The notes under the pieces were generated by a model. That model saw only the letters and a program-made list of their open reading frames with translations. It ran no database searches and was not told the DNA's origin. Below, in pieces: positions 1 through 10,196 of a DNA stretch of 64,000 bases; the first letter of the stretch is position 1, and every line of letters begins with the position of its first letter. Source of the stretch: Entomortierella parvispora (lineage: Eukaryota > Mortierellomycota > Mortierellomycetes > Mortierellales > Mortierellaceae); contig OY752153.1 of assembly GCA_963573315.1 (NCBI GenBank), positions 806,001 to 870,000 on the forward strand, given 5' to 3'. The position numbers were made by a program, and so were the translations under genes.

Positions 1-212
1 AGCGGTCATCATCTCTCGTCGAGAAGGCCAGCATGTTGAATGGTCTTCGGGCGATGCATGCTGGGAGGGCCGAGGCGGTTGGTCAAAGCCGGGGGTTGCT
101 TTAGGACCTGGGCGGAAGCGGTCGGTCGGGGTATACCTCTAGGCGGCGGTGCTTTTGCGTAAGGTAATGAGTTGGTTGGATTGCGTGGGGAGGAGCGAGC
201 TGCTACCAACAC
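1..212 (-). pseudogene. A1 pol, 5' end only, frameshifted
   Basis: The first ~60 residues match the start of the A3 pol frame at 10277. After the shared motif TIQHA the frame is lost. Compared with A2 and A3, A1 lacks a net 31 nt between atgctg and the following ccttctcgac, and 31 is not a multiple of 3. Pol of this copy is therefore broken at its very start whatever lies off the left edge. The codon used as start here is an alternative (non-ATG) codon; the true pol product is probably made by frameshifting from gag. Confidence 0.75.
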
Positions 213-292
213 GTTTGCTTCTTCTTCTTCTAACGTTTCTCCATGGATAGGGTCAGGGGGTTCATGGCTTGGAGTAGTTCCATGGTCCCCTT

Positions 293-1759
293 CTAAAAAT
301 CCATCTCAACCTCAACGTATCCAAAGTAGTAACAGCGAACGTTGAAGTCTTCCACGCCAATACCGTTGTCAATCATGGACTCAACCAACAGAGTCTGGTT
401 TGTCTTCGGAGCAGGACAGTCTCGTGCTAAATGCCCTGTCTGCTGACAATTGTAGCATTGTCTAACCTCCGGGGCACTCTTCTCGCCAGAGTATCGAGTG
501 GTGGGAGGCCCGGCGGGCCTAGGGATGGATCGATTACCCTTGCTGATAAGAATCTTCATGCGTTCCATTTCTCGAGAGAGGTGATCAAACTCGTCCTTGG
601 ATACAGAGTTCTTCAGGTCGGTCTTATCCTTGTTGGTAGTTGTCGAGGTAGTACCAGCCCTGGAGGTTGTGACAGTCGTGGATTTGGTCCCGGTCGTCTT
701 TCTATCATCGGTGGGAGTCTTCTTAATGGTGCTGCTAGCTTCGGCTTCATCCTCGTCTTCGGGTGATTCTTCCTCATCGCTTGATTCGTCCGATTTGTCA
801 TCATGGCGGGCTAAATACAGCTCGTACATCTTGAGGGCACATTTATCGGCCTGGGCCATCATCCAATCTAGGTTGTCCCCGTGGTGAATCCTCCTGGCGA
901 TGTCCGGTAAGAAGAGATTCTTGAGATAAGCCCTTCGAACGCCTGCCTCGTCATATACCCCTTGTCCTTGAAGTGTTGCCTCCAGATATTGGCGGTTCAG
1001 GATAGAGAAGCGGTTGTTAAATGCTTTCACTGATTCCTTCTTGGTTTGTTTGCACTTGTCTAGCAAGACTAGGGAACCCGATAATAGTTGATCGCGAACG
1101 GACATGAAGGTTTGACGGAAGTCTCCGTAAATGGCCTCAGGGTAAGCTCGGGGAGTCGCTTGGAGGAGTTGGACAAACCAGGATTGGGTCTCGTCGGTCC
1201 CCATCGAAGCTCCAAAGGACTCGACGGTTCTTGAAATACGCGCCTCAGGGCTGAGGTTGGTGAATTGAGTACCAGCCCATAGTTGATATTGTCGTAACCA
1301 TACCTCTGCCTTGTGCTTTTTTGGATTGAACTTTCCGTGCGAGCAAACGCGTGGCTCTTTTCTGTCCTTGAAATCCATGTGCGACATATGCGCTCTGGGG
1401 GCATCCTGATATTGATGGTCCCATGGTTCACGGGCTCCGTCATCTCGTAGGTTGGGTGATCTCGTGTTCGGTCTAAATTGTTGTTGGGGAGAATGCTCCT
1501 CCGCTTCTGGGGCTGAGTCGAAGGGTTGCGCGTATCTCGGATGTTGGTTTGCAGTCATTATTAACTCGATTCTTCTCAGGATCCGGTTTACTGCATTCTC
1601 AATGACTCTCTCCTCTCTTTCCGTGGCCACGAAGTGATTGGGGCCGCCTGTCGTAGAATCCAGCGGTTGGTTGAGAAGGTGGTTCGGGACTTCTCCTTCC
1701 ATACGCATATCGACCAACACAGGGGATGGTTGTTCCTGACTACTGGCGTTGTCTGACAT
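293..1759 (-). CDS. Gag of retrotransposon A1
   Basis: This 488-residue Gag forms the nucleocapsid-like particle that packages retrotransposon RNA. A long capsid-like middle (about residues 140-310) is followed by an acidic Asp/Glu/Ser stretch, a Thr/Lys-rich linker and a single CCHC zinc knuckle, CYNCQQTGHLARDC, near residue 435-450. It starts at an ATG 136 bp inside the LTR. The reading frame is intact and almost identical to A3 Gag at 8730-10196. The stop lies in a T-run (TTTTTAG) from which the pol frame can be reached by a -1 shift. Family knowledge: one CCHC knuckle is usual for Ty3-type Gag. Confidence 0.9.
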   Translation of the reverse strand: MSDNASSQEQPSPVLVDMRMEGEVPNHLLNQPLDSTTGGPNHFVATEREERVIENAVNRILRRIELIMTANQHPRYAQPFDSAPEAEEHSPQQQFRPNTRSPNLRDDGAREPWDHQYQDAPRAHMSHMDFKDRKEPRVCSHGKFNPKKHKAEVWLRQYQLWAGTQFTNLSPEARISRTVESFGASMGTDETQSWFVQLLQATPRAYPEAIYGDFRQTFMSVRDQLLSGSLVLLDKCKQTKKESVKAFNNRFSILNRQYLEATLQGQGVYDEAGVRRAYLKNLFLPDIARRIHHGDNLDWMMAQADKCALKMYELYLARHDDKSDESSDEEESPEDEDEAEASSTIKKTPTDDRKTTGTKSTTVTTSRAGTTSTTTNKDKTDLKNSVSKDEFDHLSREMERMKILISKGNRSIPRPAGPPTTRYSGEKSAPEVRQCYNCQQTGHLARDCPAPKTNQTLLVESMIDNGIGVEDFNVRCYYFGYVEVEMDF

Positions 1760-1895
1760 GGTTGATTGGTTTGTCAGGGTGGGGCTGGATTCAAATGTGG
1801 GACACTAGTTGTTCTCGAATGATCAGAGCCTTCTTTTAATCTCAGACGGTTGAGCTTGTTTTTTTGCCCAGGTTCTCCACCAAATTGGCTTTGGG

Positions 1896-2937
1896 TGTGA
1901 TGTTGTCTAATGTAAGTATAGTCTAAGGTCAGCAATGAGCTGGAAGCGAAATTGATAACGAGAAGAAAGATGACTAACAAAAATCGTCGCTTACAGTTGA
2001 TAGGGACTTTGCTCTCAGGGCCACAGGGATCAGGCACAACGCTGTTGTATGATCAGATACAGTCTCAAGGAGATAGTACTGGAGATAAACAGGAAGGAGA
2101 GAGAGTCAGCAAAGGGATCAAAAGATAAGTAGAATGAACTGGATGAAAACCAAGGACCACATACCGAAGAGCAGGCAGGTCCTAACGGGATCCAAACAGG
2201 AGAACAAAGACTACAAGGCTAAGAGCACGACGGCGACTATACTATACTAATAACAACACAGGGGATGGGATGGGATCTAGTCAGTAAAGCAAGGCAAAGG
2301 AGATTCTATCTGGGAAAGGGGACAAGGTCGCCTAACTGAGGGTTCAGAGGAGACTCCGAGATATAACGAGGAGGATGGTTGGTCCCCAAGCACCAATGAA
2401 GGCCTCAGGGTGGGTTGCCAAGATCATAACAGGTCCACTCAGAAGAGATATGACATCGTAAGTGTACCTCGCAAATGGCCAATTGATATCGGATAGGCGA
2501 GGGTCCAGGTGATCCTACGGAGCGCTCGGAGGGCGGTACAGGACTTGATCAAGGAGGGCTGGCACACGGATGGATATGTTGCGAGAGTGGGCAGGGAGGA
2601 TCAAGGGAACACAAAAGGTCTGGGGGATATCCAGGGAACAGTCAAGGCCCAGGGATTCGTATATTGCAACGGCGTCCAAAGGCTGATGGGGTTGAATATT
2701 GCAGCAACGCCAAGGGTAACTGCGAGACAGATACGAGCAGAAGGGAGGTGTTCTGGTGATCAACAAGGTACAGGAGGGAATCGTAAGGGGAAAAGGCAAC
2801 CAGGAGCAAAGTGGACTTTGCTCCCTTTTTTATAGAAAACAGAAAACAGGAACAAAAATAAAAAAATAACTAAATACTAAAAATAACTCTCTCTATCTCG
2901 CTCGCGTGGATCTGGGACCTGGATCCACTACACCACA
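1896..2937 (-). repeat. Family A LTR (5' LTR of A1)
   Basis: 1042 bp, beginning TGTGGTG and ending ATCACA on the minus strand. It carries a TATA-like tataaaaaa about 100 bp in, followed by a GC-rich hairpin-like stretch (gagcaaagtccactttgctc). Identical in length to the LTR at 15027-16068; the copy at 7617-8593 is 65 bp shorter. Confidence 0.9.
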
Positions 2938-3552
2938 CCGGACATCGCCAGGAGGATTCACCACGGGGACAACCTAGATTGGATGATGGCCCAGGCCGAT
3001 AAATGTGCCCTCAAGATGTACGAGCTGTATTTAGCCCGCCATGATGACGAATCGGACGAATCAAGCGATGAGGAAGAATCACCCGAAGACGAGGATGAAG
3101 CCGAAGCTAGCAGCACCATTAAGAAGACTCCCACCGATGATAGAAAGACGACCGGGACCAAATCCACGACTGTCACAACCTCCAGGGCTGGTACTACCTC
3201 GACAACTACCAACAAGGATAAGACCGACCTGAAGAACTCTGTATCCAAGGACGAGTTTGATCACCTCTCTCGAGAAATGGAACGCATGAAGATTCTTATC
3301 AGCAAGGGTAATCGATCCATCCCTAGGCCCGCCGGGCCTCCCACCACTCGATACTCTGGCGAGAAGAGTGCCCCGGAGGTTAGACAATGCTACAATTGTC
3401 AGCAGACAGGGCATTTAGCACGAGACTGTCCTGCTCCGAAGACAAACCAGACTCTGTTGGTTGAGTCCATGATTGACAACGGTATTGGCGTGGAAGACTT
3501 CAACGTTCGCTGTTACTACTTTGGATACGTTGAGGTTGAGATGGATTTTTAG
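2938..3552 (+). pseudogene. Gag C-terminal fragment of A2
   Basis: The last ~204 residues of a family A Gag: the acidic Asp/Glu/Ser stretch, the Thr-rich linker and the CCHC knuckle CYNCQQTGHLARDC. It lacks the N-terminal ~285 residues, which are split off by the A1 insertion. Compared with A3 there is one visible change in the acidic stretch (HDDE versus HDDK). Confidence 0.85.
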
Positions 3553-4237
3553 AAGGGGACCATGGAACTACTCCAAGCCATGAACCCCCTGACCCTATCC
3601 ATGGAGAAACGTTAGAAGAAGAAGAAGCAAACGTGTTGGTAGCAGCTCGCTCCTCCCCACGCAATCCAACCAACTCATTACCTTACGCAAAAGCACCGCC
3701 GCCTAGAGGTATACCCCGACCGACCGCTTCCGCCCAGGTCCTAAAGCAACCCCCGGCTTTGACCAACCGCCTCGGCCCTCCCAGCATGCATCGCCCGAAG
3801 ACCATTCAACATGCTGAATCCAAGACATCCACGATGGATGTAGATCCTCCTTCTCGACAAGAGATGATGACCGCCGTCGAGATCCCTGTCCGTCCCAAGA
3901 GTAATGTGACGTTTGCGGTCGAGGGCCCATCTGCTGCGGAAAACCTGGCCCGGCTCGAACGTACAATCGCTGCCCAGAACGCAATCAAGGCGCAGAGGGA
4001 CAATGGACAAGCCAAGAGAGATGAGAAGGAGGAGGATGAGGTGGATGGAGGCTTGCGAAGGATGATGGTTCCCCCGAGGGAGGGTCGAAAAGCAATGGCG
4101 GCAAGAAAAGTGAATGGAGATGGAGATGCTGGCCCGAGCATGAGTGCGTCAGCAGGACCGAAGAACACTTGGGACGAAAAAGACCGAGCTAAGCCACCCC
4201 CGCACACTGGAACAAAAAAGAAATCAGAGAGCAGCAA
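3553..4237 (+). pseudogene. Pol N-terminal fragment of A2
   Basis: The Pro/Arg/Lys-rich N-terminal part of family A Pol, collinear with 10197-10882 of A3 and including the 31-nt stretch that A1 lacks. It stops ahead of the protease domain, at gagagcagcaa, where the family B LTR interrupts it. Codons after 4237 belong to that LTR. Not functional on its own. Confidence 0.83.
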
Positions 4238-4706
4238 TGTCACGAAACGTCGCAGACTCAGATCGTACGAAGTACGCGTCTCTTGTACCTCTGGTCTAGG
4301 ATCGCGAACCTAGGATCTGTATCCGCACTCATTGGCTTGTCCTCTGATCTCCGACGAGTACCCCTGGCGTCCAGGTTCTGGACCTAGGGCTATAGCTACC
4401 CTTAGTACGTATCTCTCAGCCGCACCTATCAGGACCTCCATCTCGTTCTCCTTCATCTATGTTGCCATCTCGGACCCTACTCATAGGTCCGGCTTATGAT
4501 TAGTACCTGCTCGGATATGTATCCTACTCTTCCGTGTCATCTCTGACTCAACGCAGGCCTGGTCCAGGCCTTCATCACTCTCTAGTATATAAACCCCTCT
4601 GTCCTCTTGCTTTGTTCCTCAGTCTGCAATTCACAATAAACCACACCTTTCCTTCACCTTCTTGTTCCTGCCTTGTCTGACCGTGACATTGCAGACTCAA
4701 CACATC
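4238..4706 (+). repeat. Family B LTR (B1) plus 18 nt of its internal sequence
   Basis: The LTR occupies 4238-4688 (451 bp, TGTCACG...CGTGACA). It is followed by the family B primer-site sequence ttgcagactcaacacatc and is then cut by the family C LTR at 4707. Inside the LTR are a TATA box (tatataaa) and, about 28 nt downstream, agtctgcaat. It matches the LTRs at 18341 and 22539 apart from scattered substitutions. The 3' half of this B copy is not in the window. Confidence 0.88.
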
Positions 4707-4945
4707 TGTAATAGGCACAGAGGGGAATGCAAGGGAGAGACCGGGAGAGGGGACAGGGATAAGGACCAGGGACAGGGACAGGGGAAGAGGTAGAGTTGGG
4801 AGAACGAATGATGTTTATTATGTAGGGGGGATGGGGGTATATATATATACGTCTGTGTGGCTGTGTGGCTGTGGTGGCTATGATGGTATTGTTTGGAGTG
4901 TAGTTTTGGAGTGTAGTTTTGGAGCGTAGCTAATCTTCTGTGGCA
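4707..4945 (-). repeat. Family C 3' LTR
   Basis: 239 bp reading TGCCACAG...CTATTACA on the minus strand. It lies directly after a purine-rich tract (aagaggggaagg on the minus strand, 4946-4957) downstream of the C pol stop, as expected for a polypurine tract and 3' LTR. It contains short ggagtgtagttt tandem copies and a (TA)n stretch. The 5 bp before it (4702-4706, acatc) would be one side of a target duplication. No second copy of this LTR is in the window. Confidence 0.72.
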
Positions 4946-4970
4946 CCTTCCCCTCTTAAAAAAAATTCGG

Positions 4971-7616
4971 TTATAGGCGGTTGTCGCGTTTGTACTTCCT
5001 AAGAATCTTCTTGCAGTGGGTTAGACCGGTTTCCGGTTCCCAAGTCCATTGTTCCCGTGCGTAACCTTTCCACTGGATCAGGTATTCTATCTCTTTTTGT
5101 CCATGTTGTCTGTGCTCGGCGATTGCTTCGACTTCGAATTCTTCTTCGTCCTCAACAATCTCTGGAGGCGGCTGTGCCGGAGCTCGTGCGCCGAGGGGTA
5201 GCGGCGACGCGTAGTAGCGTTGAAGTCGGTCGACATGGAAGACAGGGTGGATCTTCATTGACGGTGGTAAGTCCAGGCGGAAGGATACGGGTGAGAGTTG
5301 TTCCACAATTCTGTAGGGACCGGCGGAGAGGGCAGTAAGTTTGCGAGAGGGGCGACTGCGATCCGCTGCGAGCGTTATGTTCTCGAGGTTGAGGAGGACT
5401 TGGTCACCAACAGCGAAGTCGTGATCTCGGCGGTACCGGTCTGCGTTCTTGGTTTGAAGTTCTTGTGCCAATGTCAGCGCTTCTTTGGCAATTGTGAGGG
5501 CCTCGCTTTGAGTCTGGACAAATTCGTCAACGGAGGGGTTAGGGCCTGGAGCGGGTGTCAACAGCGCCATAGGTACGGTCGGATGTAACCCATAGTTCAA
5601 AAAGAAGGGGGTGGTCCCGGTGGAGGCGTGTGTGGCGTTGTTGGTGGCGAACTCGGCGGCAGAGAGCAATAGATCCCAATTAGTCTGGCGTTGATCGACA
5701 AAGCTCCGAAGCATCGTAATGAGCGTGCGGTTGGCGCGTTCTGTCTGACCGTCTGTCTGGGGATGGTAAGCAGTTGACATGGCGAGGTGAACGTCCATAA
5801 GGCGGCTCAGTTCCTTCCAGAAGCGGCTCGTGAATTTGGCGTCACGATCGGAGACAAAGGTTGTGGGCATACCGTGAAGTCGGAAGACATGATCGAAGAA
5901 GATGCGAGCGGTCTGTGCAGCAGAATCTGTTGTGTGGCAAGCAGCAAAGTGAACCTGCTTAGTGAGCTTGTCAACAAAGACAGCAATGCAGTCGTGGCCA
6001 CGAGGGGTCTTGGGAAGAGGTCCGAGGAAATCCATCGTTACTGTGTGCCAGGCCCTGTCCGGGATGGGCAGTGGTTGGAGGAGACCCAAGGGGGAGCGGT
6101 TGCTTGGTTTCGACCGTTGACATGATTCGCAGCTTTGGATGTATTGTCGTGTGTCTTTGGCCATTGACGGCCAGTAGAACCGAGAACATAGATGCCCGTA
6201 GGTTTTGTCGAAGCCGAAGTGACCAGCTATGGCGGAGTCGTGGGCATCATGAAGGAGAGATAGGCGAATGTCAGAGCTGGCAGGGATACAGACAAGGAGG
6301 GTGCCTTTTCGGCGGACGCAAAGGATGTCATCAACAAGGGAGTAGTTTGAAGGAGGACTTCCCTGGAGGCAGCTTTCATAGATCGGGTTAAGGCGGGGGT
6401 CCGCTTTGTACCCATCAATCAGGCGCTGCCTAAGCCCGGGGTCGAGTTGAACAGAGAGTTGGTTGAGTTCGCGGTGATCAGGCCGTCGTGAGAGGGCGTC
6501 GGGGACGACGTTATCCGATCCCTTTTTGTACTTGAAGGTGAAGTTGTATTCTTGCAATAGTTCCATCCATCGTGCCTGCCTACGAGTCAACTTGGGCTGG
6601 GTCGGAAAGTGTTGCAAAGTGGCATGGTCGGTGTAGACAATGAAGTGTGATCCATCCAGGTAATAGCGCCATGTCTTCAGAGCGTGGACGACGGCCAGGA
6701 GTTCCTGTTCGTGTGTGGGATAATTCCGTTCCGCTGGGTTTAATTTGCGTGAGGTGAAGGCAACAGGACGCGACTCGCCGTTGGCGTCAGTCTGGAAGAG
6801 GACTGCTCCAAGAGCAAAGCCGGAGGCGTCAGTCTCAACGGTAGTGAGAAGGTCAGGGTCGAAGATGCGCAGGACGGGGGCCTGACTGATCGCCTTTTTG
6901 AGGGCTTGGAATGCCGCCTCCTGTTCAGTGGTCCAAGAGAAAGGGACACCTTCACCTAAGAGCGCGGTGAGGGGTAATGCAATGGTGGCGAAGTTAGCGA
7001 TGTACTGGTGGTAGAATTGGGCAAGGCCGATGAATTGCTGAACATCCTTTTGTTTCTGAGGGCGCGGCCATTCTCGGATAGCGCGCACAAGTCCCCCACT
7101 CGTGTGGATTCCGTCTTTGGAGATGACATGTCCCAAGAATTCAGTTTGTTCCTGCATGAAGGAGCACTTCGACAGTTTCGCGTAGAGGCCATGCTTGCGG
7201 AGGAGGGTTAAGACTGAGCGCACATGCTTTAGGTGTTCCTCCTTAGTGCGAGAGTAGATTAGCAAATCGTCGAGATAGACAACAACCCATCTGTCCAAGA
7301 CCGGGTCCAGTACACGCAACATCATATTGGAGAATGACGCTGGGGCGTTTGTCAAGCCAAAGGGGACGACGTTGAATTCAAAGTGACCGTATCGGCAGCG
7401 GAATGCTGTTTTGTGAGTGTCTTCCGGGGCGATCCGTTGCTGGTGGTAGCCTGAGAGGAGATCCAGCTTGGTGAAGTACTGCGCGCCGCGGAAGCGATCT
7501 ATAAGTTCATCAATGCGGGGGAGAGGGTGTCTGTTTTTGCGGGTAATACGGTTCAAGCCTCTGTAGTCCACACATAGCCTTAGGCTGCCATCTTTTTTTC
7601 TCACGAATAGTACTGG
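4971..7616 (-). pseudogene. Pol of family C chromovirus (RT-RNase H-integrase-chromodomain), 5' truncated
   Basis: From the first methionine (7604) this reads 877 residues, and the frame is open to the edge at 7616. Domains in order: reverse transcriptase with the YLDD active site at residues 110-113, RNase H (ETDASGFALGAVL), integrase HHCC zinc finger (CESCQR), integrase catalytic core (MDFLG, SDRDAKF, DGQTERANRTL), and a C-terminal chromodomain (IEYLIQWKGY). This is typical of chromoviruses, in which the chromodomain steers integration to heterochromatin. Gag, protease and the start of RT are missing because the frame ends at the A3 LTR. No internal stop is present, so it looks recent. Confidence 0.88.
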
Positions 7617-8593
7617 TGTGGTGTAGTGGATCCAGGTCCCAGATCCACGCGAGCGAGATAGAGAGAGTTATTTTTAGTATTTAGTTATTTTTTTATTTTT
7701 GTTCCTGTTTTCTGTTTTCTATAAAAAAGGGAGCAAAGTCCACTTTGCTCCTGGTTGCCTTTTCCCCTTACGATTCCCTCCTGTACCTTGTTGATCACCA
7801 GAACACCTCCCTTCTGCTCATATCTGTCTCGCAGTTACCCTTGGCGTTGCTGCAATATTCAACCCCATCAGCCTTTGGACGCCGTTGCAATATACGAATC
7901 CCTGGGCCTTGACTGTTCCCTGGATATCCCCCAGACCTTTTGTGTTCCCTTGATCCTCCCTGCCCACTCTCGCTGCATATCCATCCGTGTGCCAGCCCTC
8001 CTTGATCAAGTCCTGTACCGCCCTCCGATCGCTCCGTAGGATCACCTGGACCCTCGCCTATCCGATATCAATTGGCCATTTACGAGGTACACTTACGATG
8101 TCATATCTCTTCTGAGTGGACCTGTTATGATCTTGGCAACCCACCCTGAGGCCTTCATTGGTGCTTGGGGACCAACCAGATAGAATCTCCTTTGCCTTGC
8201 TTTACTGACTAGATCCCATCCCATCCCCTGTGTTGTTATTAGTATAGTATAGTCGCCGTCGTGCTCTTAGCCTTGTAGTCTTTGTTCTCCTGTTTGGATC
8301 CCGTTAGGACCTGCCTGCTCTTCGGTATGTGGTCCTTGGTTTTCATCCAGTTCATTCTACTTATCTTTTGATCCCTTTGCTGACTCTCTCTCCTTCCTGT
8401 TTATCTCCAGTACTATCTCCTTGAGACTGTATCTGATCATACAACAGCGTTGTGCCTGATCCCTGTGGCCCTGAGAGCAAAGTCCCTATCAACTGTAAGC
8501 GACGATTTTTGTTAGTCATCTTTCTTCTCGTTATCAATTTCGCTTCCAGCTCATTGCTGACCTTAGACTATACTTACATTAGACAACATCACA
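7617..8593 (+). repeat. Family A LTR (5' LTR of A3), with 65-bp deletion
   Basis: 977 bp, TGTGGTG...ATCACA. Relative to the LTRs at 1896-2937 and 15027-16068 it lacks 65 bp at about 8179/8180, joining gaccaacca directly to gatagaatc. It also carries private substitutions (for example ctcatatctg for ctcgtatctg, and cgctgcat for cgcaacat). It follows the C pol sequence without a spacer. Confidence 0.9.
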
Positions 8594-8729
8594 CCCAAAG
8601 CCAATTTGGTGGAGAACCTGGGCAAAAAAACAAGCTCAACCGTCTGAGATTAAAAGAAGGCTCTGATCATTCGAGAACAACTAGTGTCCCACATTTGAAT
8701 CCAGCCCCACCCTGACAAACCAATCAACC
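8594..8729 (+). other. A3 leader between 5' LTR and gag
   Basis: 136 bp starting cccaaagccaatttggtgg. A tRNA-type primer site often begins TGG, and tggtggagaacctggg about 14 nt inside the LTR edge is a candidate, but I cannot match it to a specific tRNA. Unlike family B, I see no clear complementarity to the likely RNA start. Confidence 0.4.
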
Positions 8730-10196
8730 ATGTCAGACAACGCCAGTAGTCAGGAACAACCATCCCCTGTGTTGGTCGATATGCGTATGGAAGGAGAAGT
8801 CCCGAACCACCTTCTCAACCAACCGCTGGATTCTACGACAGGCGGCCCCAATCACTTCGTGGCCACGGAAAGAGAGGAGAGAGTCATTGAGAATGCAGTA
8901 AACCGGATCCTGAGAAGAATCGAGTTAATAATGACTGCAAACCAACATCCGAGATACGCGCAACCCTTCGACTCAGCCCCAGAAGCGGAGGAGCATTCTC
9001 CCCAACAACAATTTAGACCGAACACGAGATCACCCAACCTACGAGATGACGGAGCCCGTGAACCATGGGACCATCAATATCAGGATGCCCCCAGAGCGCA
9101 TATGTCGCACATGGATTTCAAGGACAGAAAAGAGCCACGCGTTTGCTCGCACGGAAAGTTCAATCCAAAAAAGCACAAGGCAGAGGTATGGTTACGACAA
9201 TATCAACTATGGGCTGGTACTCAATTCACCAACCTCAGCCCTGAGGCGCGTATTTCAAGAACCGTCGAGTCCTTTGGAGCTTCGATGGGGACCGACGAGA
9301 CCCAATCCTGGTTTGTCCAACTCCTCCAAGCGACTCCCCGAGCTTACCCTGAGGCCATTTACCGAGACTTCCGTCAAACCTTCATGTCCGTTCGCGATCA
9401 ACTATTATCGGGTTCCCTAGTCTTGCTAGACAAGTGCAAACAAACCAAGAAGGAATCAGTGAAAGCATTTAACAACCGCTTCTCTATCCTGAACCGCCAA
9501 TATCTGGAGGCAACACTTCAAGGACAAGGGGTATATGACGAGGCAGGCGTTCGAAGGGCTTATCTCAAGAATCTCTTCTTACCGGACATCGCCAGGAGGA
9601 TTCACCACGGGGACAACCTAGATTGGATGATGGCCCAGGCCGATAAATGTGCCCTCAAGATGTACGAGCTGTATTTAGCCCGCCATGATGACAAATCGGA
9701 CGAATCAAGCGATGAGGAAGAATCACCCGAAGACGAGGATGAAGCCGAAGCTAGCAGCACCATTAAGAAGACTCCCACCGATGATAGAAAGACGACCGGG
9801 ACCAAATCCACGACTGTCACAACCTCCAGGGCTGGTACTACCTCGACAACTACCAACAAGGATAAGACCGACCTGAAGAACTCTGTATCCAAGGACGAGT
9901 TTGATCACCTCTCTCGAGAAATGGAACGCATGAAGATTCTTATCAGCAAGGGTAATCGATCCATCCCTAGGCCCGCCGGGCCTCCCACCACTCGATACTC
10001 TGGCGAGAAGAGTGCCCCGGAGGTTAGACAATGCTACAATTGTCAGCAGACAGGGCATTTAGCACGAGACTGTCCTGCTCCGAAGACAAACCAGACTCTG
10101 TTGGTTGAGTCCATGATTGACAACGGTATTGGCGTGGAAGACTTCAACGTTCGCTGTTACTACTTTGGATACGTTGAGGTTGAGATGGATTTTTAG
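8730..10196 (+). CDS. Gag of retrotransposon A3
   Basis: 488 residues, intact, with the same architecture as the A1 copy: N-terminal region with Pro/Gln-rich stretches, capsid-like core (about 140-310), acidic linker, Thr/Lys linker, and a CCHC knuckle CYNCQQTGHLARDC. The start is the first ATG after the LTR (accatgtcagac). The end reads gat ttt tag within a run of five T. The pol frame is open immediately in the -1 register from this T-run, which suggests that Gag-Pol is made by -1 slippage at the stop codon. That mechanism is an inference. Confidence 0.9.
   Translation: MSDNASSQEQPSPVLVDMRMEGEVPNHLLNQPLDSTTGGPNHFVATEREERVIENAVNRILRRIELIMTANQHPRYAQPFDSAPEAEEHSPQQQFRPNTRSPNLRDDGAREPWDHQYQDAPRAHMSHMDFKDRKEPRVCSHGKFNPKKHKAEVWLRQYQLWAGTQFTNLSPEARISRTVESFGASMGTDETQSWFVQLLQATPRAYPEAIYRDFRQTFMSVRDQLLSGSLVLLDKCKQTKKESVKAFNNRFSILNRQYLEATLQGQGVYDEAGVRRAYLKNLFLPDIARRIHHGDNLDWMMAQADKCALKMYELYLARHDDKSDESSDEEESPEDEDEAEASSTIKKTPTDDRKTTGTKSTTVTTSRAGTTSTTTNKDKTDLKNSVSKDEFDHLSREMERMKILISKGNRSIPRPAGPPTTRYSGEKSAPEVRQCYNCQQTGHLARDCPAPKTNQTLLVESMIDNGIGVEDFNVRCYYFGYVEVEMDF

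Larger units (their letters stand above)
1..2937 (-). mobile_element. Family A Ty3/gypsy retrotransposon copy A1, reversed, 3' part off the window
   Basis: Reading the minus strand from 2937 there is a complete LTR (1896-2937), a short leader, gag (1759-293) and the start of pol, which runs off the window at position 1. The LTR has the same length as the right LTR of A3 (15027-16068) and matches it at every variable site I compared. The Gag proteins of A1 and A3 differ by one residue (Gly versus Arg in the segment EAIY-G/R-DF). The right edge abuts the middle of a forward family A gag (from 2938), so A1 inserted into another A copy. The expected target duplication would start with ccgga, but its partner lies outside the window. 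Confidence 0.88.
2938..4237 (+). mobile_element. Family A fragment A2, cut on both sides by other elements
   Basis: A forward piece of family A that corresponds to about 9583-10882 of A3. It begins in the middle of gag at ccggacatcgcc, where A1 has inserted. It continues through the gag stop (3552) and the start of pol, and ends at 4237 where a family B LTR begins. The rest of pol is not found on the far side of that LTR inside this window. Confidence 0.87.

Noticed and set aside
8452..8715. Open frame (87 codons) spanning the LTR end and leader, repeated at 1774-2037 and partly at 15927
   Set aside because: It repeats only because the LTR repeats; no domain, and it crosses the LTR edge into different sequence in each copy.
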